64,000 nucleotides of DNA, taken from Metaphire vulgaris (lineage: Eukaryota; Annelida; Clitellata; Crassiclitellata; Megascolecidae). Of the stretch, positions 43,355-54,559 are shown one piece after another. Position 1 is the stretch's first letter, and every line of letters starts with the position of its first letter. Made by a program: the position numbers and the translations under genes. The DNA is taken from assembly GCA_018105865.1 (NCBI GenBank), contig JACLAT010000043.1, forward strand, positions 1 through 64,000, written 5' to 3'. The notes beneath the pieces were generated by a model. The model searched no databases. It saw only the letters and a list, made by a program, of their open reading frames with translations, and was not told the origin of the DNA.

Positions 43355-43546
43355 TCTCTGAAGACTATACAATCGATCTCAACTCAGGACTAAATCACAA
43401 AACTTCAAGTAAAAGGACTGAAAGCAGCAAAATTAGATAAAGAAAATTTAGTCAATGAAAACTACAAAACATTCCAAAGTGTTACAGAAAAAACGTTAAT
43501 ACAACTCGGATTCCATCTGAAACTGTTCCCTTTTACTTCATCTGTA

Positions 43547-44781
43547 TTAGACTATTCCAAGCATATTGCTCCAGTTCTCTGATGGCAAATTCTTCTTTAA
43601 CTTTTCATTGGAAACAATTCCATGAAAATCAGAAAGAAAAGTCAAATCCTGAGATAAATCACTATTACCAAAGTGAAGAGAACAATGCTTTAGAAAATGA
43701 GTTTCCTCTACAAACATTTCATCGCAAAATCCACATCCAAATGGTTTCACATTAAAACAAGATTTATCTTCTTGTTTACTCCAAATTATGCCCACAGACT
43801 TTTGTTTATTATCAATATTTTTAAGATACTTCAAGTGACAAACATTAGAAGATGATTTCTTAGAAATTCTGTGCTGACTTACACACAGTAGCTTTTGTTC
43901 ATGGTGGATTCTGTGATGTTTCATCATAAACTCTTTGCAACTGAATGCTTTGCCACAAACATAACATAAGAAATTTTTTCCACACTGATTTTTTCATGAA
44001 TTTTAAGTTTACCTGATTGCCTGAATGCCTTTGTGCATATTTTACAAATATATGGCTTTTCTCCGGTATGAATTCTTTCATAGTCTTTAAGATGGCTCAA
44101 CTTTCTGAATGCTTTCATGCATATTTGACAAACAAACGGTTTTTGTCCAGTATGAATTCTTTCATGGCATTTAAGAATGTTTAAATGACTGAATGCCTTT
44201 TCACATATTTTACAAGCAAATGACTTCACTCCAGTATGAATTCTTTCATGAGCTTTAAGATCACATAATTGACTGAATGCTTTTTCGCATATTTTACAAG
44301 CAAATGACTTCATTCCAGTATGAATTCTTTCATGAGCTTTAAGATCGCGTAATTGACTGAATGCTTTTGTGCATGTTTTACAGATATACGGCTTTTCTCC
44401 AGAATGATTTCCTTCATGACGTTTAAGACTGCTTAACTGAATGAATGATTTCTCGCATATTTTACAAACATACGGCTTTTCTCCTGTATGAATTCTTTCA
44501 TGTTCTTTAAGGTGAGCTAATCGCCTGAATTCCTTTCTGCATGTATTGCAAACATAAGGCCTTGCTCCAGTATGAATTCTTTCATGATCTTTAAGACCAC
44601 TTTTTCGATAGAATGCCTTGCTACATATTTCACATACATAGGGCTTCTCACCAGTATGAGATCTTTCATGAACTTTAAGTTGGCTTATGTAAGTGAATGT
44701 TTTGCCACATATATGGCAGTTGTGCAATCTTGCCATGCTGTGCAGATGTCCAATGCTACTTTGACTACCGATTGCTTTCAA
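43547..44781 (-). CDS. C2H2 zinc-finger gene with frameshift near the end
   Basis: From ATG 44736 (MARLHNCHICGKTF) the frame has nine fingers of CKIC.KAFsqL..LK.HERIHTGEKPY type. Finger 8 has Tyr for the first zinc His (LKDYERIH). A net one-base loss near 43985 then shifts the frame; the next finger (CYVCGKAFS…MKHHRIHH) and an acidic tail with FGCGFCDEMFVEE lie in 43547-43927. The nuclear DNA-binding role is inferred from the fingers. The tail is shared with the gene at 57-59 kb, so they are paralogs. Upstream exons were not found. Confidence 0.72.
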
Positions 44782-44789
44782 ATTGAAAC

Positions 44790-45425
44790 AAAATCATCAT
44801 TCTGGTAGATGATGAAAGGGAAATGAGTGAAAGATGCCCTCAAAAGCCTGGATCAACAAACAGTAGAAAACAGTAGATGAACATCAAAAAACTGTTATAG
44901 TTTACTATCATGTAGCTCGTTATTGCTTTTAAGGACATCACTTTGGATTTTACATTCAGATCTATCAGTTAATATTGCAATACTAAATACCAAGCATCAT
45001 GGTTCCTTAATCAGAGTGCTTTCATTTCTTTATTTCTTCATAAATGGTCAACCATTCAGTCATTTCTCTTCCGTGTAAGATGACATGTTAAGCACTCATC
45101 AAACTCTTTCCATTCAGAAAAGAGGATGTGTTTGTTTGTGAGTTCTATATCTGCAATGTCTTTAATTCCTTGCTGTTTCCTCAACTATTTGTAGCTGTTT
45201 TATTTTCTTACTTTCAAACTATCCCCTAAAGTAAAATTATAGAATTCTGCAAATTTTAAACACTAACTTGAAAGGCACAAAATTCTCTGTCTCTATTACA
45301 CAAATTGGGGCCAACCAGAATATTTTCTGAATAAGCAAGAACTGGATCCCATATCTTGAGGCTAACTGAAACTTACGATTGGAACCAGGTATTTTACGTC
45401 TATATATTATATATTATTTTATATA
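44790..45425. other. Intergenic, nothing recognised
   Basis: AT-rich DNA upstream of the minus-strand finger exon. A possible acceptor CATCTACCAG at 44800-44810 (minus) leads into stops. Confidence 0.35.
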
Positions 45426-46044
45426 CAGTGGTGTGAAAAAGTCTTGCATAGGCTGAACACGATTTTGCTATTTTGGACATTGGGTCTGATATTCTCGCTA
45501 AATCCCCTTACACAGTGCTAGCTTATTATATACCGTTTTATTGGAAATTTAATTGCGCACCTATTTTTGTGCTTTTAAATACGTGTTGTGAAAATTTTCA
45601 ACCACAACTCAGACTCTGTCCTCACTTGACAAAAACTGCCCCCTCCTCGCCATGTTAGAAATTTGAATGAAAAGCAGACAACTCATGAAAATCCATCAAT
45701 CCATACTCTGCGCGCTGCAGAAATACTGTCCACTGATTGGCTGCAAAGTATGAAGTCTTATTGGTCGGGAAAGTATAATATATAAAATATAATATAAAAT
45801 ATAACTTTTCATTGGATAATTACGATCCAAATTCACCATACAATCTCTTTGGTTCATCTTCCCATGAAAAACCAGGTCAAATGCAAGAAAAAGCAGCACC
45901 ATGCACAGACTTTTGCGCAGAATTAAATTTCCAATAAAACGGTATATAATAAGCCAGCATTGTAAAGAGATTTGGCGAGAATATCAGACTTATGTCAAAA
46001 ATAGCGAAATCGTGTAGCCTATGCAAGACTTTTTCACACCACTG
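45426..46044. mobile_element. Tc1/mariner-type MITE with long inverted ends
   Basis: Ends CAGTGGTGTGAAAAAGTCTT and its complement, flanked by TA on both sides. The inverted ends stay similar for about 130 bp (GGAAATTTAATT … AATTAAATTTCC). No transposase; 619 bp. Confidence 0.82.
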
Positions 46045-46049
46045 TATTT

Positions 46050-47110
46050 TTCTTTCAGTTTTTCATTCACAAAAAACTAACTGGAGACAAAGAGAAATGA
46101 TCAATCATTCAACCCTAAGGCACCACTGTCATAATATCATCTCAGTCTATTCTTCTATGTCTTCAGCCCATCTGCAGTGTCCTCTTCCTCTTCATGCCCT
46201 GTTGCATTGTCCTTTGTATTGAGTCTTATAATGGCTTCTCTGTACATGTCCAAAGAAAGACAGTTTCCGTCATTGACACATTCCTTGTAACACCTCACCA
46301 TTTCTCCTTTTTCCTTCCAAGATATTTTATAGCACACACAATTAAATCCTAACAATAGCAGACTCTAGCCAGAGAGGTCGATCATAATGGCAGAGGAACA
46401 ATCTGAGGGGAATAGGCCAAGCCAAATAGCCATGCCTTAAGATAAAATATTTGCAATAGCATGCCCTGATTGATGGAATGGAGAGCTTTCCGGAATATAT
46501 TAATATAAACATTAAATTATCATTAAACATATATTTATTTCACATTTGCTGTGGACAATGAAAGCAAATACACAAAACAAATACAAATTTAAACAAACTA
46601 GTGATGTCAAACAATTAATTTTTTAGTTGTGATTAATCATGGAATTAAAATAATTAACTAGTCTCGGTTAATAGCGATTAATCATATCTTAAAGTGTTTC
46701 ACTATCTACGGACAGCATAACCCTTATTCCATATACAGAAATAATTTAAACACAGGCACCACATCACATTATTTGTTTTTAAAATACCCATCAATGACGT
46801 CATAAGAAAATCTGAGATCTATCACATTTGTATACATTTCATTTCTGAGGGGAAAACAGGAAACGGCAACAAAGGACAATAATCCACTGAACTGACTGAG
46901 TTAAAGAACAGAAGAATGCAGTAGACTGAAATTGAATAGTACAGCTTCACTATTCAAAATTTCTGAGCAGCACATACAGGCATCTGAAATGAAAGGCCTA
47001 AGGCAAATAATGAGAGTTTCTTGGACAACAAAGAAAACAAATGAATGGGTATTGGATAAAGCAGAAGTGCAGTGAACCTTATTTGGGAACAGTAAAGAAA
47101 ACTGAATTAG
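46050..47110. other. Intergenic, mostly unrecognised
   Basis: AT-rich. 46600-46690 starts CTAGTGATGTCAAACAATTA and has repeated ATTAATCAT, like a hAT end, but no partner end was found. Confidence 0.35.
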
Positions 47111-47119
47111 TGAGGACAT

Positions 47120-47335
47120 ATTTTGCAAACAAAACAGGAATATCTAGAGAAAGAAATAATACAAGGTGCAATGCCAGGATCACGAAAAAGAAGTAAACCA
47201 AGAAAAAAGTGGGAAGACAACATAAAAGAATGGACAGAACTCACTATAGAGCAGGTGACAAGAACAGCAGAAGACCGTAACACTTGGAAAAAGGCAGTCC
47301 ACAATGCAGCCAATCTTTGGAGCAAAGACAGTTAA
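47120..47335 (+). mobile_element. RTE-like LINE C-terminal scrap
   Basis: Reads SKPRKKWEDNIKEWTELTIE, then AEDRNTWKKAVHNAAN, the last residues of RTE ORF2 ('GRP...W.DNIkeWtg…AeDR..W'). 5' truncated. Confidence 0.8.
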
Positions 47336-48473
47336 AGACAGAACAAGACAAGACTATTCTAAATACTGAAATAATCTAAACACAAGAACAACATCGCATA
47401 AAGACATTTGGTTGGAAACCTACAACAGCGTTTGTATCGAATATGGGAATTCATTACCTGTAGCTTTATAAAAGATATTATTCATCAATTTGTGTTCACA
47501 TTCAGGCATTGTCTATGTCATCTAACACCTCCAACCAAATACAAGCATAGGTTCCTATTAATGCCAGACAAACATTCTGAAACCCATTAGAAGGTGAGCT
47601 TTGCCTACTTAACTTCCAGTTCTATTGTCTATGTAGCACATGTACTAATTACATAATTGAACTCTACAATGTGGCCAAATGTATGGTGATCAAAAACATA
47701 GAAATACATTTTCCATCATCACTAAGTAAAAAAGTAAAGTTAAAGTAAAATTTCCCCATGCCCGAATTCGAGCTTTGGGGCCCGTGGTGATCTCCGGTCT
47801 CTTAGGCATACAGCGACGCAGGTGGCATAAGCCATTAACCTATAGTAGGTTGCCAGCCAAACACCTAGGTCCGTGCTTTACTTCACAGCAAACGCTGCTC
47901 CTCAATTTGATGTTATAACCGCTCTCTAGCGAGTAAGGCTGAGTTGACCTTAGGGTAGGGTTACCAGACGTCCTTAAATGATAAGGACAGTCCTTAAATT
48001 CTGTGGCTCGTCCTTAAGGGTGTTTGTCCTTAAAAGGACAAAAATGTCCTTAAATTTCATTTAAAATAGTAATTACCGATAATAGACATTACAACAGATC
48101 AAAAGGACTTGTAATTGGAGGACTTGATTGCTTAAAAAGGTCATCATTAGTTCATTATGCTTATATGCATCTTTAGCATCCTAAATCGTAGTAAAATGTC
48201 CGACAAGCAACTAAGGCCATCGCCAGTGGTGGTTTCAGGAATTCTTCATTGTGGGGGGGGGGGGGTGAAAAATTTATAGAAAGTTGGTGGGGAATGCAAA
48301 GTTAAGGGGAAAAAGAAATGAGAGGGGAAAGGCCATTCTTCACTGGCCATCACTACTTTTTGTGCCATTTTGCATCTGTAGCGTTCCAAAAAATCCGACA
48401 AGCAAAACTAGTATCACTAGTTTTTTGTGCTTCTTTAGTTTACTGAAATGTCTGACAATCCAATGCAAGGCTC

Positions 48474-48556
48474 AATCATACGTATCATACGTATTATATT
48501 TTTCGTATCATACGCACGTATTTTAACGTATGACTCTTTATCATACGCGCTATCAT
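48474..48556 (+). repeat. Direct repeat rich in ATACGCGTAT (copy 1)
   Basis: CGTATCATACGT … GCACGTATTTTAACGTAT … TATCATACGCG recurs at 50655-50737 in the same orientation. Locally palindromic. Confidence 0.7.
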
Positions 48557-48759
48557 ACGTGAGCAAAAATACATTAGGCCTACATAGTCATGAAATTGTG
48601 TCAATTACTGCAGTCTGTTAACCATATACCTGCACAAAGAAATTAAAAGAGGAACAAGTGTTAACGAAGTGAATTTGGGATTAGTTACTGTTACAGTGAC
48701 GTGGCGTGAAGTCGCAAATTTCTATGTGTATGTCACCGATGACCGGCGATCCAGGTCGC

Positions 48760-49430
48760 GATGACACATAAGACGCAAGTCCCAAATAACAGCGACGACG
48801 TTTCGAATTTTAATACTTTAATAAGAACGATTCTAGGTATTCTAGGTATGATCAAAAGAACGATAGTGAGCAGAGAGAAGGATGTAATAATAAGACTTTA
48901 CAAGACATTGGTACGTCCACATTTAGAGTATTGTGTTCAAGCATGGTGTCCATTCCTGAAGAGACATAGAAACCTTAGAAAGAGTGCAACACAGAGCAAC
49001 AAAAATGATCAAGGGATATCATAAACTAACCTATGAGGAAAGGCTAAATCACTGTGGATTGACAACCCTGGAAAAAAGAAGAGAGAGAGGGGATTTGATC
49101 GAGACATACAAAATACTAACAAACAAAGTGGAAATGCCAAAGGAAAGATTTTTTACAATGAAGCTGTATGATCGAACCAGAGGACACAGCATGAAACTGT
49201 TCAAGAAACGGGTTGGGAGACATAAACAGCATTTTTTTAGTGCAAGAGTGGTGGACAGATGGAATGAACTGGATGAGGGGATAGTAACGGCTACAACTGT
49301 AAACGAGTTCAAAATAAACCTCAGTAGTTTAGGATATTAGATTGGACGGGAACAACAGTGGTTCTCACACAGGGCAGTCCCTACTGAACCACTTTAAACC
49401 TTGTTATATTATATTATATTATATTAATGA
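48760..49430 (+). mobile_element. CR1-like LINE C-terminus and 3' end
   Basis: Two frames (shift near 48980) give LYKTLVRPHLEYCVQAWCPF, ATKMIKGYHKLTYEERL, GLTTLEKRRERGDLIETYKI and FFSARVVDRWNELDEGIV, the conserved C-terminal region of CR1/Jockey ORF2. The 3' UTR ends in (TATAT)n and matches 42767-42838. Confidence 0.88.
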
Positions 49431-49856
49431 TTCTGAACAAAATGTACTTCATGAAGACCTAAATCGGCGTCTTGACAAGATAGCTAAGCGCGCACAAAGC
49501 CGTACAGAGAGTGGTTCCTACTGTGCCTAAGCACAGGGCGCAAGTTTAGAAGGGGCACAAATTTCAGCATCGTGCATTTACTTTGGTCTATGGACTCCAT
49601 ATGGAGTTTCACTTGTCAGTTATCGCCTCTGTATGGACAATGCACCTTCCTCTCCCGCCTTGGAACCCGAAACTTTAACCTTAGGGATCGTTCCCTGTTG
49701 TCAGTTGCTGTAGACAGTGGTCAGTCTTGCAGAAGCTAAAGATTTATCACCCGAGGTGGGTGGGGTGGGGTTGCTTGATCATTGCTGGCTGCAGGTGGCT
49801 GCACTTCGGTGTCTTCAGGATAGTATTTCGTAGGAGGATTGAATCTGTAGGACGAC

Positions 49857-49912
49857 CTTTCAGGTCGATGGCAAAAGGTCAAATTCGGAATTTGACCTTT
49901 TGACCTGAAAGG
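49857..49912. repeat. 56-bp inverted repeat with AGGTCA half-sites
   Basis: CCTTTCAGGTC … AAAAGGTCAAATTC pairs with GAATTTGACCTTTT … GACCTGAAAGG. It contains AGGTCA/TGACCT hexamers in both orientations. Confidence 0.8.
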
Positions 49913-50336
49913 CATTCCTGCAGTCCATAAATGCTCTTTCCAGTGTTGGAGTTGTGAAATTGAGCTGGAGGGGGTTGAGGACTGAAATCCAATGAATGAC
50001 AGAAACTGCATGTACCCGAAATGCGAGTTTTGGGAGGGTTGCAAAGTTAGCTGGGGGTTCAACCCCCCAACCCCAACTCCCAGGCAAATCCAACACTGGT
50101 CTTTCTACAGTATAATGTCATCAGAACAGACTCTAATAGTAGGCCTAGCTGAAGAAGTAGGCCTAGGCTAGAAAAAAAATGTTAAAGCTTGATATACTGT
50201 AATGTTGCACAGGCATTTATCGAATTCATGTGCTACTCTAGTCTAACACGTGATACCAAAACTCAGGAGGGAAAAATTCCCTCTGGCTTTTCTAGGAAGC
50301 ATTTGCGGGTTAGGGCGCTTGTCAAAATTGGCCGTA

Positions 50337-50424
50337 TAATAATAATAATAATACTACTATAATAGTACTACTACTACTATTACTACTACTACTACTACAT
50401 CTACTATTATTATTTTTATTATTG

Positions 50425-50502
<78 letters not shown>
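50337..50502 (+). repeat. (AAT)n/(ACT)n/(ATT)n compound microsatellite
   Basis: Runs of AAT, then ACT/TACTAC, then about 85 bp of ATT. Confidence 0.92.
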
Positions 50503-50503
<1 letters not shown>

Positions 50504-50654
50504 GTCAAAATTTACTCTGTGGGCGCCCCTGGTCGCAATTGATATTGCTCGCTTAGCCTCGCTAAGTAAGCAAATTATAAGAGACTTTTATAATAATAAA
50601 TGATGGAATAAATGAAATAAATAATGGAATAATTATAACAGACTTTTAAAATAC

Positions 50655-50737
50655 GCGTATCATACGTGTATAATATTTTTTTATTCATATGCACGTATTT
50701 TAACGTATTTTATTTTATCATACGCGTATGATCGAGC
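50655..50737 (+). repeat. Direct repeat rich in ATACGCGTAT (copy 2)
   Basis: Second copy of the sequence at 48474-48556. Confidence 0.7.
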
Positions 50738-50759
50738 TTTGATCCAATGTGTTTTCACT

Positions 50760-50890
50760 TCTGTGTGTCCTTAAATTCTGATCTGGTATCCCCCTTAAGG
50801 GATCCTGCAGGAGTTGAACATGGAACCTCCTGCTCCATCGTCCAAAGTTGTTACCACTCTGCTATCTTCCCACCCCCCACAATCACTCCT
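50760..50890 (-). repeat. Possible tRNA-derived SINE head
   Basis: The minus strand has TAGCAGAGTGGTAACAAC (A-box-like) and, 36 bp on, GGTTCCATGTTCAACTCC (B-box-like), in tRNA-like spacing, followed by CTGCAGGATCCC. Not a functional tRNA fold. Confidence 0.4.
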
Positions 50891-50997
50891 TATGCCATAC
50901 TCAATATAGTATCCAGCCAAAGCCACTTGAAATTTAAGCAAATGAGAACTCAATTAAACCAATCACATAAAAGGTGAAGGTAGGACAGACTTTCGAA

Positions 50998-51070
50998 CCA
51001 GAGAGATAGAGATAGAGAGAGAGGGAGAGAGACAGAGATAGAGAGAGTGTGTGTGTGTGTGTGTGTGTCA
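50998..51070 (+). repeat. (GA)n/(GT)n compound microsatellite
   Basis: GAGATAGAGA-type repeats followed by (GT)9. Confidence 0.85.
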
Positions 51071-51193
51071 GTGATAGAGGCAGAGATGCAGAGACATAGG
51101 ACAGAGAAAAAGGCAGAGAGAGAAATAGAGGAAGGGAGCATATGCAAACAGCATTACACAAATCATGTCTGAAGATATAATGAAAGAAACATT

Positions 51194-51196
<3 letters not shown>

Positions 51197-51291
<95 letters not shown>
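51197..51291. repeat. (TA)n microsatellite
   Basis: 95 bp of TA dinucleotides ending where an L2-like LINE tail begins. Confidence 0.95.
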
Positions 51292-51292
<1 letters not shown>

Positions 51293-51458
51293 CACAGGTC
51301 TGGAATGGTTTACCACTGGCCATTCGTCTCTCACCATCACTAGATGCGTTTAAAAAGCACTTAAAGACCTGGCTATTTTGAACTAGTTATGATTCTGTTT
51401 TGACATTGTAATGTGTTCACGTAGTCTTTATGGATTAGTTACCACAGTAATCTTAACT

Positions 51459-51524
<66 letters not shown>
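51292..51524 (+). mobile_element. L2-like LINE 3' end with (TAA)n tail
   Basis: [20 protein letters not shown] then KKHLKTWLF and stop, a short UTR and 63 bp of (TAA)n. The 5' truncation is at the (TA)n tract. Confidence 0.8.
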
Positions 51525-51529
51525 TATGG

Positions 51530-52670
51530 GAATAGAGGACATCATAAGCGAAGATGCAAAGGAAGTTTGGAAAAATGTATTAGGAAATAGAAGCAAACAT
51601 ATTAACATAAAAGAGAGTTAACATAAAGCTACTTTGGGTTACCAAATGACGAAATGAACAAAAAGAAGCATCAAAATATAATGAAAATTAGAAATGCATG
51701 AGATCACAAGACTTGAAATAGTTGCAAACAACAAAAAATAACTGCTGATACATATTGGCCAAGATCTTTTGATAGGAAGTTGAAACCCTCTTCAGAGACA
51801 ATAGAACAGAAACCATTTTAAATAACGAATAGCCTCACAAACATAATATTTAGGGAATGTGGCAATTTCCAGAATTAATTCTAAGTCATTATTTTGGACA
51901 CGGTAAAAATTATGAGATTTTAAATACATGCCTAAAAATCATAAACGCATAGATGCATTAGAATCTGTAATTCAATATTGTTATCTCAAAATATACAACA
52001 GAAAATCAATTTTAAACGCCTATTGCTAGAAACCTAAAGCGCTATATGAATCAACCCAGCAACAATGTATTTTTTTAAACAACTTTCATCAATGTTCCTC
52101 TTCAAGACACAAATAATATCGAAACTTACATTACTTACGGTCGATAACTAAACCCACTTGAAAATATCGCTAATAGTGAAAAATTTCAAACATCAAAATT
52201 CTTTTGTCCATCAGCCAAAATGGCGTCGATCAGAATATTTAGTAATGAAGAACTGAAAGTTGGACTCATGTTGCGAAAAGAAATGTTGGAAACTTGGCAT
52301 ATACTGACTCTTACTGAGTCCCATTTTCGTTAATCTCGTCATCAAAGTCAGATAGTCTCCTTGCCCTCACACCTTCCAAAACATAATATAAACAACTTTG
52401 AAGAATTTAACCTTTATTTTCCCAGACACATTCAAAATTGACACTCACTCAAGAAAACTTATATTTAGTCACTTTCTGATGTATAGTAACACAAAAAGTT
52501 GAAATCAGAAAAAAAATATTCAAGATCACGGAACAATACCCATGTTCCCAAATGGGAACGTTGGGTCATTACGACTATCGAAAATCCTGGGAAGACCAAA
52601 GGCAGTAATTTTATAACATTAGTACTGTACAGTATGTAAATTTTTGAACATGCCTCAAATAGGCATAGTA
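51530..52670. other. Intergenic, nothing recognised
   Basis: AT-rich DNA, no repeats or genes identified. Confidence 0.35.
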
Positions 52671-52679
52671 GGTGGGAAT

Positions 52680-53060
52680 TATATATGTATCTTTCCGTCG
52701 ACCTCTGAATCAATCATCTCTCAAAATTTGCAATCATGCTTTTTCATACGCTGCACCTGAGCTTTGGAACTCAATTCCAATATCCCTTCGCTGTCTACAT
52801 CAAAGCCAAATTACAAACTCTGAGTCACAATTTTCTCCCCTTCTTGCAACATCTCCTCGTGTTTTTCTTTCTAAACTAAAATCATTTCTCTTTATAAAAT
52901 CATTTCCTCCATAGCTATAGCGTCCTGCCCATTCGCCCTTTTGATTAAATGACCCGGCATGAATGACCCACCTTTGGCTATAGCTACTTCATTTGAGATT
53001 AAGCGCATATGAATAAGGAGCTACTTCGGTGCATCTTTTGAAAGCGCTTTAGTAATTAAC
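52680..53060 (+). mobile_element. L2-like LINE C-terminus and 3' UTR
   Basis: NQSSLKICNHAFSYAAPELW then NSIPISLRC … SKLKSFLFIKSF. The 3' UTR has ATTAAGCGC and GAAAGCGCTT; related phrases are at 54955-55030. Confidence 0.75.
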
Positions 53061-53369
53061 GAGATTTTTACTTACTTACTTTCTAATTGCAAGTATTTAT
53101 TTCTTATCACGAATACGAGTCCAGCTCTTATTTCTTAATTAGGAATAATTCTGATCGAATCGACACCATTTTCTCTGATGGAGAAACGAATCGCGTTATT
53201 TGAAGTTAATGCTCTCATTTTCACTTTTGGCGGCATTTTCATGTAAGTTTTGGTAACAATCGTAAGCAAGTGATGTAAGTTGTGATGTTATTTGTGTCTT
53301 GAAGATGTTTATAAGAAGGAAACAAATGCAATGCATTTGACTCAGTAGATTTATATTGCGCTTTAGTTA

Positions 53370-53547
<178 letters not shown>

Positions 53548-53559
53548 TGATGTGATGAT

Positions 53560-54300
53560 ATATATATCTTTATTTTGCATTAACTGCAGCTAAAAAGACA
53601 ACTAATTACCAACACAAAACCAAATCAAAAAAGAAAACAAGAAATAAGCAAGAAGACTAATACAACACAATGCAAAGATGCAAAGAGAGCTATCACAACT
53701 TTACTTAGTCGAATGGCTTACATGTTTTGCAAAAATTACACACTTATTCAATGTCTCTAATATTCTCAAACACAGACTGACCATACAAACTATCCAGAAA
53801 TTTAGCATACCGATAACTAACAATCACTTGAATAATAATAATAATGATCGTTTAAAATTGATTTTCTGAAGCATATTTTGAGACAATATTAAACTACAGA
53901 TTCAGCAGTAGTTGTTGCGGCAAGAGTCCCGGCAAAAAGTAGTCCGTAAAAGCCAACTATAGCTCCATGAAGACAACATGACCTAGCCTAACAATTATAT
54001 AGCACCATTTCCACAAGAAATATAATAATAATAGTAATAATAATAATAATAATAGTTATAATAATTATGACATGTAGTACAGCGCCCCAGACACGACATT
54101 AAACTAATTGCGCTACAAAAACTATATGTGTGTGTCTGGGCATGTTGGTTGTGGATAATCAGATTCTAATGTGTCTATGCTAAATAAGGTTTTATGATAT
54201 TTAAGCTTCTATGTAAAATTTCAGTATATTTACTGGCGCTAATTGTCTAAGCAATTAATTAGAATTAATCCTGGAAAGGGCCATATTCTATAAATCGTAT
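53560..54300. other. Intergenic, nothing recognised
   Basis: AT-rich, with a short (TAA)n run at 54025-54060. No coding signal. Confidence 0.35.
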
Positions 54301-54559
54301 TTTTGTGAGTCTATTCGTTATTTTAGATGGTTTCTTTTCACTTTTCTCTGAAGAGAGTTTCAACTTTAAAAGAATGAGCTTGGCCCTGGATTATGTTAGA
54401 TCAGGTCTTTGTCCTCCAGCTCTGTCCTGCTATCGACGTCTCTATGACATCTCTCCAAAGTTCTCTGTCCTTTGCTATTTCTTCCAAAGTCATTCAGTGT
54501 CTTCTGTCATTTTTTCCATTGAGATTCAGTCCTGCCATGTGCTGATCCTCTTCCAATCT

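Noticed and set aside
50934..51353. YIYIYI open frames on both strands
   Set aside because: Translation of (TA)n.
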